Of a stretch of DNA of 59,296 nt, positions 24,427-33,283 are shown one piece after another (the stretch's first letter is position 1; each line of letters opens with the position of its first letter). Source of the DNA: Alloboseaceae bacterium BT-24-1 (lineage in GTDB: Bacteria > Pseudomonadota > Alphaproteobacteria > Rhizobiales > Beijerinckiaceae); contig JAOYTL010000027.1 in assembly GCA_025846845.1 (NCBI GenBank), positions 1-59,296 of the forward strand. The letters are read 5' to 3'. The notes beneath the pieces are model-generated. The model was given only the letters and a program-made list of their open reading frames with translations, did no database searches and was not told the origin of the DNA. A program made the translations under genes and the position numbers.

Positions 24427-24606
24427 GGCAAAGGCTCCTGCTGTGCTTGATTGTTAGCGAGGGCTGCCGCTGCAGATGTGCGGCGTTATCCCTGTGCGCC
24501 ATTGCGCAGTTGCCGTTACGGCAATAGCGTCGGATGTTCCCTCTGGGCTCGGTCCGGAACCGCCGGCCGCGGCTGCCGAGGCAGCATCGCGCTTCGGACC
24601 AATGCC

Positions 24607-24906
24607 ATGACCACGTTCAACGTCGTCCGCTTTCGCATCAAGCCCGGACGCGAGGCGGAATTCCTCGACGCCCATCGCGGGGGCAAGGCCAACTGGCCCG
24701 GCCTCGCAAGGGGCCACATCATCAAGACCGGCGACCATTCCTATTGCCTGATCGGCGAATGGGCCGACCTGGCCACGCTGAAGGGCGCTCGCGACCAGAT
24801 GATCGCGACGCTGGGCAGCTTCCGCGACACGCTCGAGGATCTCGGCGGCACTCTCGGCGTGACCGATGCGGTGTCCGGAGACGTGGTGGTCGACCTTCGC
24901 GCCTAA
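24607..24906 (+). CDS. ABM-like dimeric alpha/beta-barrel protein
   Basis: The 99-residue protein MTTFNVVRFRIKPGREAEFLDAHRG has the betaalphabetabeta layout of antibiotic-biosynthesis-monooxygenase-like ferredoxin-fold proteins. The HxxK/W pattern is not strong enough to claim oxygenase activity. The ATG at 24607 gives the proper first strand; there is no strong ribosome site. It is divergent from the D-carbamoylase with 180 bases between. Confidence 0.7.
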   Translation: MTTFNVVRFRIKPGREAEFLDAHRGGKANWPGLARGHIIKTGDHSYCLIGEWADLATLKGARDQMIATLGSFRDTLEDLGGTLGVTDAVSGDVVVDLRA

Positions 24907-24956
24907 CCCTCGGCCGACATCACAGTCTCTTTGCTCAAGGCTGATCGCCCGGGCTC

Positions 24957-25116
24957 CCCCCTTCCCCCTTGTGGGGAAGGGTTGGGGATGGGGGTGGTAC
25001 CACTTGGTGACCGGCAGGAGAAAAGGGCTGGCAGGAACTGCAGCGCGATGAGTGTCTGCCGATCGCTCCGGCTTTGCGCCCCCCACCCCTGCCCCTCCCC
25101 ACAAGGGGGAGGGGTT
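24957..25116. repeat. C/G-rich inverted-repeat element
   Basis: Left: CCCTTGTGGGGAAGGG followed by TTGGGGATGGGGGTGG. Right: CCCCCCACCCCTGCCCC then TCCCCACAAGGGGGAGG. The arms are about 35 bp and imperfect, around a ~90-base centre. It sits between two convergent genes and closely resembles the element at 9650-9803. Confidence 0.82.
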
Positions 25117-25152
25117 CGCCCGTCCGTGGCATGACATGACGCCGAACCGCCC

Positions 25153-26040
25153 TCAGATGCTCTTGGCCAGCCTGGGATCGAGCGAGTCGCGCAGGCCGTC
25201 GCCGAGCAGGTTCACGGCAAGCACGGTGATCGACAGGAACAGCGCCGGGAAGAAGACGATGTGCGGCCTGACCTGCCAGAGCGCCCTGCCCTCGGCCATG
25301 ATGTTGCCCCAGGACGGGGTCGCAGGCGGCACGCCCGCGCCGATGAAGGACAGGATCGCCTCGATGATCATGGCGCTGGCGCAGATATAGGTCGCCTGCA
25401 CCGTCATCGGCGCGATCGTGTTGGGCAGGATGTGCTTGATGATGATGCGCGGCACGCGGGCGCCGTTCGAGATCGCCGCCTCGACATAGGGCTGCTCGCG
25501 CAGCGACAGGACGACGCTGCGCACCAGGCGGGCGACACGCGGGATCTCGGCGACGGTGATGGCGAGGATGACGTTGCCAACCGAACCACGCGTCAGCGCC
25601 ATCAAGGCGATGGCGAGCAGGATTGGCGGGATCGACATCATGCCGTCGATGACCCGCATGACGATGCCGTCAGCCCAGCGCACGAAACCGGAAAAGAGCC
25701 CGATCGCCAAGCCGATGACCGAAGACAGGATCGCGACCGAGAAGCCCACGATCAGCGAGACGCGCGCGCCGTAGACGACGCGCGAATAGATGTCGCGGCC
25801 GAGCATGTCGGTGCCGAACCAGTACAGCTCGGACGGCACGCGCGTGCGCCTGGAGGTGGCGATCGCCGTCGGATCGACCGTAAAGAGCAAGGGCGCGAAG
25901 ACCGCGATGAAGATCATCAGCAGCAGGAGGAAGCCGCCGATGGCGACCGACGGGTGCTTGCGCAGATAGGAGCGCCGGGGCGGCTTGGCGGCCGCGCCGA
26001 TTTCATCCGCCAGGGGCAGTGGTGCAGCTGGAGCGGTCAA
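25153..26040 (-). CDS. ABC importer permease, DppC/OppC type (second importer)
   Basis: The 295-residue permease has the OppC features RKHPSVAIGGFLLLLMIFIAVFAPLLF, WFGTDMLGRDIYSRVVYGARVSL, the EAA loop EQPYVEAAISNGARVPRIIIKHILPN and the ending LAVNLLGDGLRDSLDPRL. The start is a TTG at 26040 overlapping the preceding stop (TTGA), which gives normal length; an upstream frame through the other permease is a shadow. It is the last gene of the operon and no ATPase gene follows. Confidence 0.92.
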   Translation of the reverse strand: MTAPAAPLPLADEIGAAAKPPRRSYLRKHPSVAIGGFLLLLMIFIAVFAPLLFTVDPTAIATSRRTRVPSELYWFGTDMLGRDIYSRVVYGARVSLIVGFSVAILSSVIGLAIGLFSGFVRWADGIVMRVIDGMMSIPPILLAIALMALTRGSVGNVILAITVAEIPRVARLVRSVVLSLREQPYVEAAISNGARVPRIIIKHILPNTIAPMTVQATYICASAMIIEAILSFIGAGVPPATPSWGNIMAEGRALWQVRPHIVFFPALFLSITVLAVNLLGDGLRDSLDPRLAKSI

Positions 26041-26978
26041 TAGCGTATCCTCGGGTCGACGAGGGTATAGATCAGGTCGACGGCCAGGTTCACCAGCACG
26101 TAGACGAAGGAGAAGATCAGAACGACGCCCTGGATGACCGGATAGTCGCGGCGCAGGATCGCATCGAGCGTCAGCCGACCGAGACCCGGAATGGCGAAGA
26201 CGCTCTCGGTGACGACGGCGCCACCGATCAGCAGCGCGACGCCGATGCCGATGATGGTGACGACCGGCACCGCTGCGTTCTTCAGCGAATGCAGGAAGAG
26301 CACGTCGCGGTTGCTGACGCCCTTGGCCTGGGCGGTGCGGACATAGTCCTGCTGAAGCACCTCGAGCATGGTCGCGCGGGTGATGCGCGCGATCAGCGCG
26401 ATATAGACCGTCCCCAGCGTGATCGACGGCAGGATCAGGTTCTTGAACCAGGGCCAGATGCCCTGCGCGATCGGCGTGTAGCCCTGGACCGGCACCCAAT
26501 CGAGCTTGAGCGCGAAGACATAGGCGAGCAGATAGCCGATCACGAAGACCGGCACCGAGAAGCCGAAGACCGCGAAGCCGACCACGGCGCGATCGACCCA
26601 GGTGCCCGCCTTCCAGGCCGCGATGACACCGAGCGGCACGGCGATCGAAACCGCCAGAATCAGCGTCAGCACCATCAGCGACAGGGTCGGCTCAATGCGC
26701 TGGGCGATCAATTGCGTCACCGGCAGCGACGTGAAGATCGAGGTCCCGAGATCGCCTTGCAGCACCCGGAAGAACCATTCGCCGAAGCGGACGAGATAAG
26801 GCCGGTCGAGGCCCAGGCTTTGGCGGATGCGCTCGACATCGGCCGGCGAGGCCTGGTCACCGGCGATCACGGCCGCCGGATCACCCGGTGCTATATACAG
26901 CAGAGAGAAGACGAACAGCGCCACGAAAGCCATGACGGGGATCGTCGTGATAATGCGTCTGACGATGAATGCGAGCAT
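26037..26978 (-). CDS. ABC importer permease, DppB/OppB type (second importer)
   Basis: The 313-residue permease begins MLAFIVRRIITTIPVMAFVALFVFSLLYIAPGDPA. The cytoplasmic EAA loop QQDYVRTAQAKGVSNRDVLFLHSLKNA is intact. It lies 116 bases downstream of the binding-protein gene, with a long perfect stem-loop between, and overlaps the next permease start by 4 bases. It is only moderately similar in detail to the permease at 9835, so this is an independent transporter rather than a recent duplicate. Confidence 0.93.
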   Translation of the reverse strand: MLAFIVRRIITTIPVMAFVALFVFSLLYIAPGDPAAVIAGDQASPADVERIRQSLGLDRPYLVRFGEWFFRVLQGDLGTSIFTSLPVTQLIAQRIEPTLSLMVLTLILAVSIAVPLGVIAAWKAGTWVDRAVVGFAVFGFSVPVFVIGYLLAYVFALKLDWVPVQGYTPIAQGIWPWFKNLILPSITLGTVYIALIARITRATMLEVLQQDYVRTAQAKGVSNRDVLFLHSLKNAAVPVVTIIGIGVALLIGGAVVTESVFAIPGLGRLTLDAILRRDYPVIQGVVLIFSFVYVLVNLAVDLIYTLVDPRIRY

Positions 26979-27003
26979 CGAAACCCTGAGTTGCCGCTGC
27001 TGG

Positions 27004-27043
27004 CGCCGGGCCGATCAGGATCACGATCCTGATCGGCCTGGCG
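27004..27043 (-). other. Strong stem-loop after the second ABC binding-protein gene
   Basis: GGCCGATCAGGATC (27009-27022) and GATCCTGATCGGCC (27025-27038) are perfect complements with a 2-base centre; CGCC and GGCG extend the stem past one mismatch. No T run follows. It probably protects or limits the upstream transcript. Confidence 0.85.
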
Positions 27044-27094
27044 GGCGTGATCTGGGCCTGGCCCCGACAAGCCGGGACACAGGCCTGCTCGGCT

Positions 27095-28693
27095 TTAGCC
27101 CTTCGCCACGTTCCAGAAGAAGGGTAGCGGGCCGCTGGTCACACCGGTGACGTTCTTCCGCCAGGCCTGGTAGCCGAGATAGAAGCCAGTCGGTGCATAG
27201 ACGACGTTCTCGACGGCCGCCTTGTTGAGCCGGTCCATCGCCGCCTTCTCCTCGGCCTGATCCTTGGCGTTGAACCAGTTAGTGACCTCGGCCTCGACCG
27301 CCGGCACGTCCGGCCAGCCGAACCACGCCTTGTCGCCATTGGCGCGGATCGCGGTGTAGGAGGACGGGTTGATGCAGTCCGCGCCGGCATGCCAGGTGTG
27401 GAACATGCTCCAGCCGCCCTGGCCCGGCGGGGTCTTCTGGGCGCGGCGCGCGCCGACCGTGCCCCAGTCGGTGGCGACGAAATCGACCTTCAGGCCGATG
27501 CTCTTGAGCAGCTCGGCGGTGACGTCGCCCATCGACTTTGTCGCAGACATGTCCTGCGCCACCACGCAGACCACCGGCTCGCCATTATAGCCGGACTCGG
27601 CGATGAGCTTCTTGGCGGCCGCGACGTTCTTCATCTTCAGCATGTCGCCGCCGGCTTCGGTATAGAGCGGCGTGCCGGGGGTGAAGAACCCGGGCAGCGG
27701 CTTCCAGAGCTTGTCGTCGTCGCCGACGATCGAGCGCATGAAGTCTTCCTGGTTCATTGCCGTCAGCACCGCCTGGCGCACCTTCAGATTGTTGAAGGGC
27801 GGGTGCAGGTGGTTCATGCGGAAGGCGCCGATATTGCCGAGCGGATCGCCGATATCGACATTGATGTCCTTGTGAGCCTTTAGGACCGGCACAAGGTCCG
27901 AGAGCGGGGTTTCCCACCAGTCGACCTCGCCGCTCTGCAGAGCGGCCGCTGCGGTCGCGGCATCGGGGATGATCACCCATTCGACGCGGTCGACCAGGAT
28001 GTTCTTGCCGCCGGCGAGCCAGTCGGCCTTCTCGGAGCGCGGCACGTAGTCGGCGAACTTCTCGAAGACGGCCTTGGCGCCCGGCACCCATTCGTTGCGG
28101 GCGAACTTCATCGGCCCGGAGCCGACATATTCGGTGATCTGCGTGAACGGATCGGTCTTGGCGATACGCTCGGGCATGATGAAGGAGCACGGCGCGTTGT
28201 TCTTGGCGAGCGCCAGCAGCATCTTCGGGAAGGGCTGCTTGAGCTTCCATGTCCAGCTGCGATCGTCGACCGCCGAGAGATCGTTCTCGATCGCCTTGAT
28301 CATCAGGCCCATCGGATCGCGGGCCTGCCAGCGCTTCAGGCTCTGCACCACGTCCTTGGCGAGCACCGGCGTGCCGTCATGGAATTTGAGGCCGGAGCGC
28401 AGCTTGAAGGTCCAGGTCAACCCGTCGGCGGAGACCTCCTCGCCCTCGACCATCTGGCGCTGCGGCTGGAACTTCGAATCGATGCCGTAGAGCGTGTCCC
28501 AGACCAATGCTGCGGCATTGCGGACGACGTATTGCGTTCCCCAGATCGGGTCGAAATTGGCGAGATTGGCCTGCGGCACGAAGCGCAGCGTCTTGGCGGC
28601 AGCGCCTTGCGAGAGCGCCGGCATGGCGAGACCGCCGGTTGCTGCCAGAACGCCGGTCCCGGCGGCGGTCTTCAGAAAATTCCTGCGGTCCAT
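27095..28693 (-). CDS. ABC importer solute-binding protein, peptide/nickel family 5 (second importer)
   Basis: The 532-residue receptor has a twin-arginine signal, MDRRNFLKTAAGTGVLAATG, with probable cleavage after ALS near residue 29. SBP_bac_5 landmarks include LRFVPQANLANFDPIWGTQ, TFKLRSGLKFHDGTPVLAKDVVQSLKRW, VRQAVLTAMNQEDFM and a C-terminal GFYLGYQAW. GGGGAG precedes the ATG. The order binding protein, stem-loop, DppB, DppC repeats that of the 8-11.6 kb operon. The amidase and M20 hydrolase upstream on the same strand suggest an amide or N-carbamoyl substrate. Confidence 0.93.
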   Translation of the reverse strand: MDRRNFLKTAAGTGVLAATGGLAMPALSQGAAAKTLRFVPQANLANFDPIWGTQYVVRNAAALVWDTLYGIDSKFQPQRQMVEGEEVSADGLTWTFKLRSGLKFHDGTPVLAKDVVQSLKRWQARDPMGLMIKAIENDLSAVDDRSWTWKLKQPFPKMLLALAKNNAPCSFIMPERIAKTDPFTQITEYVGSGPMKFARNEWVPGAKAVFEKFADYVPRSEKADWLAGGKNILVDRVEWVIIPDAATAAAALQSGEVDWWETPLSDLVPVLKAHKDINVDIGDPLGNIGAFRMNHLHPPFNNLKVRQAVLTAMNQEDFMRSIVGDDDKLWKPLPGFFTPGTPLYTEAGGDMLKMKNVAAAKKLIAESGYNGEPVVCVVAQDMSATKSMGDVTAELLKSIGLKVDFVATDWGTVGARRAQKTPPGQGGWSMFHTWHAGADCINPSSYTAIRANGDKAWFGWPDVPAVEAEVTNWFNAKDQAEEKAAMDRLNKAAVENVVYAPTGFYLGYQAWRKNVTGVTSGPLPFFWNVAKG

Positions 28694-28807
28694 CTTGTAC
28701 TCTCCCCTGAAGCGGCGGCGGCCTCTGATCGGGCGACCTTGCCTAGAGTGTGGGCAGAAAAATCCGCACCTGACAACACGCTTGACGGGTCGCTACGACA
28801 AGAATTG

Positions 28808-28819
28808 ACCCTGCAGGGT
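28808..28819. promoter_or_regulatory. Perfect 12-bp palindrome upstream of the binding-protein gene
   Basis: ACCCTGCAGGGT lies 115 bases upstream of the start at 28693 in the 223-base gap after the amidase gene. It may be an operator; no regulator adjoins, and a single short palindrome can arise by chance. Confidence 0.3.
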
Positions 28820-28916
28820 TCGTGCCAGACGGAACCGGTTTGCGGCTCGCGACATCGTTTGCAAGCAAATGACACGCGAAGCCGCCGGGCTGGCGCAGAA
28901 AATTGCGCTGATCCGC

Positions 28917-30329
28917 CTAAATCGATTTGATCGGCGCGTGGACGCGAGCGAAGGGCCTTGCCGCCTCGAAGGCCGCGGCCGCCTGCATCACGAGCTGATC
29001 GTTGCCGAAGGCGCCGACGATCTGAAGGCTCGCCGGCAATCCGGTCGACGTCAGTCCGCACGGCACGGCGGCGGCCGGCTGCTGGGTGATGTTGAACGGG
29101 TAGGTCAGAGGCGTCCAGCGCGTCCAGTCTTCGCCATAGCCGCCGTGCGCTGGCGTGTTGCGGCCGACGGCGAAGGCCGGCAGCGGCAGCGTCGGCGTCA
29201 GCAGGAGATCGAAGCGCTCATGGAATTGCGCCATCTGGTAGGCGAGCGCGTTGCGTTGATACAGCAGGGCATCGACATAGGCCGCGCTGTCGATCCGCTC
29301 GCCCATCTCGGCAACGGCAACCAGGCCGGGGTCCATCTGGGCACGCCCCGCCGCATCTATGCTGCGCAAGCCCAAGGCCGCACCAGCGGACCAGAGTGTC
29401 ATCAGCGTCGCGATCGGGTCGTCGAAGCCGGGATCGACCTCCTCCACCGTCGCGCCAAGCTCGCGGAACGCCAGTGCCGCCGCGTGCGTCAGAGCCGCGA
29501 TCTCCGGATCGACCAGGGCGTCGCCGCCGAGACGCGGCGACCAGGCGATACGAAGGCCGCGCACGCCACGGTCCAACTCTGCCGTGAAATCGGGCGGCAT
29601 GTCCTTGAAAGCGGTCATGTCACGTGCATCGGGACGGCCGATCGCGTTCATGGCGAGGGCAGAATCGCGCACGGTGCGGGTCAGCGGACCGAGATGGGCG
29701 AGGAACCCCATCACCGAGGCGGGCCAGGCCGGCACGCGGCCATAGGTTGGCTTCAGGCCGAAGACGCCGCAGAAGGCGGCAGGGATACGCACCGAGCCGG
29801 CGCCATCGGTACCGAGATGGATGCAGCCGAGATTGAGCGCGGCGGCGACAGCTGCTCCCGACGAAGAGCCGCCCGGGCCGGTCAAGACATCCCAGGGGTT
29901 GCGGGTGATGCCGGAGAAGGGCGAATCGCCGACGCCCTTCCAGCCATATTCCGGCATGGTCGTCTTGCCGAGGAAGACGCAGCCGGCCTCGCGCAGCCGC
30001 GCCGTCGCCGGCGCGTCCTGCTGATACGGGGCGTCGGAGGCGACTGCCGAGCCGCGCCGCATCGGCCAGCCGGCAACACCGAGATTGTCCTTGATCGTCA
30101 CCGGCACGCCGTCGAGCGGACCGAGCGCCTCGCCTTTCAGCCAGCGTGCCTCGGAAGCCTGAGCCATGGCGAGCGTCACGGGCTCGTCACGGACGACGAA
30201 GGCATTCACCTCCGGCTCGAAACGCTCGATGCGGGCGAGCGCATCCCTGGCGACCTCGACCGGGGAGAGTTCGCGTGCGGCGTAGAGTTCGCCGAGTTCG
30301 GCGGCGGACAACGAAGCGATAGCACTCAT
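28917..30329 (-). CDS. Amidase signature family hydrolase
   Basis: The 470-residue cytoplasmic amidase has the complete Ser-cisSer-Lys triad: Lys80 in PVTIKDNLGVAGWP, Ser155 in GPGGSSSGAA and Ser179 in GTDGAGSVRIPAAF. Downstream blocks YPFNITQQPAAAVPCG and GLPASLQIVG are standard. It hydrolyses a carboxamide to acid and ammonia; the substrate is unknown. The ATG at 30329 is preferred over a TTG two codons earlier. It follows the M20 gene after 14 bases and may form one transcript with the downstream importer. Confidence 0.92.
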   Translation of the reverse strand: MSAIASLSAAELGELYAARELSPVEVARDALARIERFEPEVNAFVVRDEPVTLAMAQASEARWLKGEALGPLDGVPVTIKDNLGVAGWPMRRGSAVASDAPYQQDAPATARLREAGCVFLGKTTMPEYGWKGVGDSPFSGITRNPWDVLTGPGGSSSGAAVAAALNLGCIHLGTDGAGSVRIPAAFCGVFGLKPTYGRVPAWPASVMGFLAHLGPLTRTVRDSALAMNAIGRPDARDMTAFKDMPPDFTAELDRGVRGLRIAWSPRLGGDALVDPEIAALTHAAALAFRELGATVEEVDPGFDDPIATLMTLWSAGAALGLRSIDAAGRAQMDPGLVAVAEMGERIDSAAYVDALLYQRNALAYQMAQFHERFDLLLTPTLPLPAFAVGRNTPAHGGYGEDWTRWTPLTYPFNITQQPAAAVPCGLTSTGLPASLQIVGAFGNDQLVMQAAAAFEAARPFARVHAPIKSI

Positions 30330-30343
30330 CGACAAGATCCCCG

Positions 30344-31573
30344 TCAGGCGTTGGCAGCGCGCCAGGCGGCGCTGAGCAGGACATTGGCACCGGCGACCAT
30401 GTCGTCGTCGCTGCTGAGCTCGGCCGGATTGTGCGAGAGTCCGCCGATCGAGGGGATAAAGACCATCGCCGTCGGGCAGAGGCGCGACATCATCTGCGCG
30501 TCGTGGCCTGCGCCCGAGATCATCCGGCGGATCGGCAGGCCGAACTCCGCGGCGCTCGCCTCGACGCTAGCGATCAATTCCTCAGCGAACGGCGTCGCCG
30601 GGAAGCGGGCAAGATCGCGGAAGCTGATCGCGATGTCGTCGCGTGCCGACAGTTCGGCACAGAATTTCCGCACCGCCGCCTCGGCCTCAGCCAAGGGCGC
30701 ATCGAGCGGGTTGCGCAGGTCGAGCGTCATCACCACGGTTTCCGGCACGACATTGACGTTGCCGGGCCGGGTGCGGATCACACCGGAATTGGCGAGCTGG
30801 CCCGGGATCGTCTTGGTCAGCTCGTTGGCGAAGATGTTGATCCGCGCGGCGGCGAGGCCGGGATCCTTGCGATAGCGCATCGGCGTGGTGCCGGCATGGC
30901 TCGGCCGTCCGGTCAGGGTCAGCTCGAGCCAGCAGATCGCCTGGATGCCGATGACGGCTCCCAGCCCGCCACCCTCGCTCTCCAGCACCGGCCCCTGCTC
31001 GATATGCAGTTCGAGATAGGTGTGCGCCGGCAGGAAGCCAGGCTGCTCCGCGCCGTGATAGCCGATGCGCTTCAATTCGGTCCCGAGCACGGCGCCATCG
31101 GCATCGAGTTCGGCGTGGGCAGCGTCGACGCTCATCCCGCCAGCCCAGACATAGGAGCCGAGCATGTCGGGATGGAAACGCGCGCCCTCCTCATTGGTGA
31201 AAGCGATCACCGCCATGTCGCGCTTCGGAGTCAGCCCAGCATCACGCAGCGCCGCCAGCACCTCGACGCCGCCGATCACGCCGAGCGCGCCGTCGAAGCG
31301 TCCGCCGGTACCGACCGTGTCGATATGCGAGCCCATGATCACCGCCGGCCCGTCTTCCTGGCCCTTGAGGATGCCGACGATATTGCCGATCGCATCGACG
31401 CGGACGTCGAGGCCGAGCGCCTTCAGCTCGCCGACCAGCCAGTCGCGCCCCTGCTTGTCCTCGTCTGTCAGTGCCAGCCGCCGGCAGCCGCCCTCCGGCG
31501 TCGCGCCGATCTTCGACAGGGCCGCCAGTCGCGACACCAGGCGCTCCCCATCGATCCGCAGGTTGGTGCTCAT
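30344..31573 (-). CDS. M20-family Zn-dependent hydrolase, carbamoylase/hydantoinase group
   Basis: The 409-residue metallopeptidase-fold enzyme belongs to the AmaB/HyuC/allantoate amidohydrolase group. Metal ligands are recognisable in GSHIDTVGTGGRFDGALGV and the AFTNEEGARF Glu pair; the LELHIEQGPVLE block and GRPSHAGTTPMRYRKDP are diagnostic, as is SGAGHDAQMM at the end. Members hydrolyse N-carbamoyl-L-amino acids, allantoate or ureidoglycine-like compounds. It is the first gene of the amidase-importer group. With the D-carbamoylase at 23.5 kb the window covers both stereochemical types. Confidence 0.92.
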   Translation of the reverse strand: MSTNLRIDGERLVSRLAALSKIGATPEGGCRRLALTDEDKQGRDWLVGELKALGLDVRVDAIGNIVGILKGQEDGPAVIMGSHIDTVGTGGRFDGALGVIGGVEVLAALRDAGLTPKRDMAVIAFTNEEGARFHPDMLGSYVWAGGMSVDAAHAELDADGAVLGTELKRIGYHGAEQPGFLPAHTYLELHIEQGPVLESEGGGLGAVIGIQAICWLELTLTGRPSHAGTTPMRYRKDPGLAAARINIFANELTKTIPGQLANSGVIRTRPGNVNVVPETVVMTLDLRNPLDAPLAEAEAAVRKFCAELSARDDIAISFRDLARFPATPFAEELIASVEASAAEFGLPIRRMISGAGHDAQMMSRLCPTAMVFIPSIGGLSHNPAELSSDDDMVAGANVLLSAAWRAANA

Positions 31574-31758
31574 CTCGTCGGCTCTCCGCAGGCAGGCATG
31601 ATTTGGCCCGGATGTGCAGCAGGCAGGAACCGGGCCGCACGCGCAAGAGGCAGAACCAGCGCTGCGGCGCGGACCGGCAGCGCGCCCCGCGCAGAACGCG
31701 GCTCGCCCCGGCGCGACAAGGACTGTGAATGAGCAATCTGCCCAGATAAAAGGCAGCG

Positions 31759-33168
31759 ATGTCGCAGATCGCCCTTCCCTACCGCTCGGCGAGCCCCTGG
31801 CTCACCGAGGTCAAGGCCATGCTGGCGCTGAGCTGGCCGATGGTGCTGACCAATGTCGCGCAGACGGCGATGACGGCGACCGACGTCGTTATGATGGGCC
31901 ATCTCGGCCCGGATGCGCTGGCGGCCGGCGCGCTCGCCTCCAATCTCTACATGGCCTTCCTGATCTTCGGCATCGGCGTAATGGCGGCCGTCGCGCCGAT
32001 GGTCGCGATCGAGCTCGGGCGCAACCGGCATTCGGTTCGCGATGTCCGCCGCACCGTGCGCCAGGGATTCTGGGTGGCGGCGACCATGGCCGGGCCGATG
32101 TGGCTCTGCCTTTGGCAGGCCGAGACGATCCTTAGGGCGATGGGCCAGAATCCAGCGCTGGCTGCAGCCGCGGCCTCCTATCTGCACACGCTGCAATGGG
32201 GTCTCCTGCCCTTCTATTGCTATCTCGTCCTGCGTGGTTTCCTGGCGGCACTGCAGCGGCCGTTCTGGGTCTTCGTGACCGTGCTCTTCGCGGTCGCCTT
32301 CAACGCCTTCGCCAATTGGGTGCTGATGTTCGGGCGGCTCGGCTTCCCAGCGCTCGGCCTGCCCGGCTCGGGGATGGCGACGACGCTGGCCTCGACCCTG
32401 ATGTTCGCCGGCCTCGCCATGGTGGTCTCGCTCGACCGGCGCTTCCGGCGCTACCATCTGTTCGGCCGGTTCTGGCGGCCGGATTGGAGCCGCTACCGCG
32501 CCTTCTGGCGGATGGGCCTGCCGATCGGCACCACGGTCGGTTTCGAGGTGTGGATCTTCAACGGCGCCGCCTTCCTGATGGGACTGCTCGGCCCGACTTC
32601 GCTCGCCGCCCATGCGATCGCGATCCAGATCGCCTCGCTGTGCTTCATGGTGCCGATGGGCATCGGCCAGGCCGGAACCGTCCGGGTCGGGCGCGCCTTC
32701 GGCGCCGGCGACCGCGAGGGCATCGCCCGGGCCGGTGCGACGGCGCTCGTGCTCGCCACCGCCTTCATGTGCTTCACCGCCCTGCTGATGCTGCTGATCC
32801 CGCATTGGCTGGTCGTGCCGTTCCTCGACGCCGGCAAGCCGCGCGCTGCCGAGGTGGCGCAGCTCGCCATGCTGTTCCTGTTCTATGCGGCGATCTTCCA
32901 GATCGTCGATGGCGTGCAGGTGGTCGGCGTCTCGATCCTGCGCGGCCTGCGCGACACGCGCGTGCCCATGTTCTTTGCCGGCCTCGGCTATTGGGGAATC
33001 GGCTTGCCGCTCTCGGCCGCGCTCGGCTTCCTCACGCCACTCGCCGGCGTCGGTATCTGGATCGGCCTTGCGACCGGCCTCGCGATCGTCGCGGTGCTGA
33101 TGCTCGCGCGCTGGTTCGCCCGAGAGCGCCTCGGCCTGACCAAGGGCGCCAGCGCGCGAGCCTCGTAG
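31759..33168 (+). CDS. MATE-family multidrug/cation antiporter
   Basis: The 469-residue protein has about twelve membrane helices. N-terminal EVKAMLALSWPMVLTNVAQTAMTATDVVMMGHLG and the GNA/AAG block match NorM-type MATE exporters, as does the repeat in the second half (AFWRMGLPIGTTVGFEVWIFN). It would expel cationic compounds with Na+ or H+. AAAGG supports the ATG. It is divergent from the M20 hydrolase and monocistronic as far as can be seen. Confidence 0.92.
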   Translation: MSQIALPYRSASPWLTEVKAMLALSWPMVLTNVAQTAMTATDVVMMGHLGPDALAAGALASNLYMAFLIFGIGVMAAVAPMVAIELGRNRHSVRDVRRTVRQGFWVAATMAGPMWLCLWQAETILRAMGQNPALAAAAASYLHTLQWGLLPFYCYLVLRGFLAALQRPFWVFVTVLFAVAFNAFANWVLMFGRLGFPALGLPGSGMATTLASTLMFAGLAMVVSLDRRFRRYHLFGRFWRPDWSRYRAFWRMGLPIGTTVGFEVWIFNGAAFLMGLLGPTSLAAHAIAIQIASLCFMVPMGIGQAGTVRVGRAFGAGDREGIARAGATALVLATAFMCFTALLMLLIPHWLVVPFLDAGKPRAAEVAQLAMLFLFYAAIFQIVDGVQVVGVSILRGLRDTRVPMFFAGLGYWGIGLPLSAALGFLTPLAGVGIWIGLATGLAIVAVLMLARWFARERLGLTKGASARAS

Positions 33169-33206
33169 AGTTAACTGCTTCTTATTCGCAAGAATCCGCT
33201 AACTCT
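33167..33206. promoter_or_regulatory. Symmetric inverted repeat between MATE and globin genes
   Basis: AGAGTTA (33167-33173) pairs with TAACTCT (33200-33206), and inside them TTCTT (33179-33183) pairs with AAGAA (33190-33194) at matching offsets. It overlaps the MATE stop codon. With no T run following, it may be an operator for the globin gene or a weak transcript end. Confidence 0.5.
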
Positions 33207-33283
33207 GGGTTGCACTTCCACGTGAATTGGCGGAGAATCTCCGGAACGATCCCTTATGCTTCAATGCTGAAGGGGAGAAGGTC

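Noticed and set aside
28869..30875. Long open frame (668 codons) on the + strand
   Set aside because: It runs antisense through the amidase and M20 genes, whose protein motifs are complete; the antisense product is Arg/Gly/Ala-rich without any family, a usual effect of high GC.
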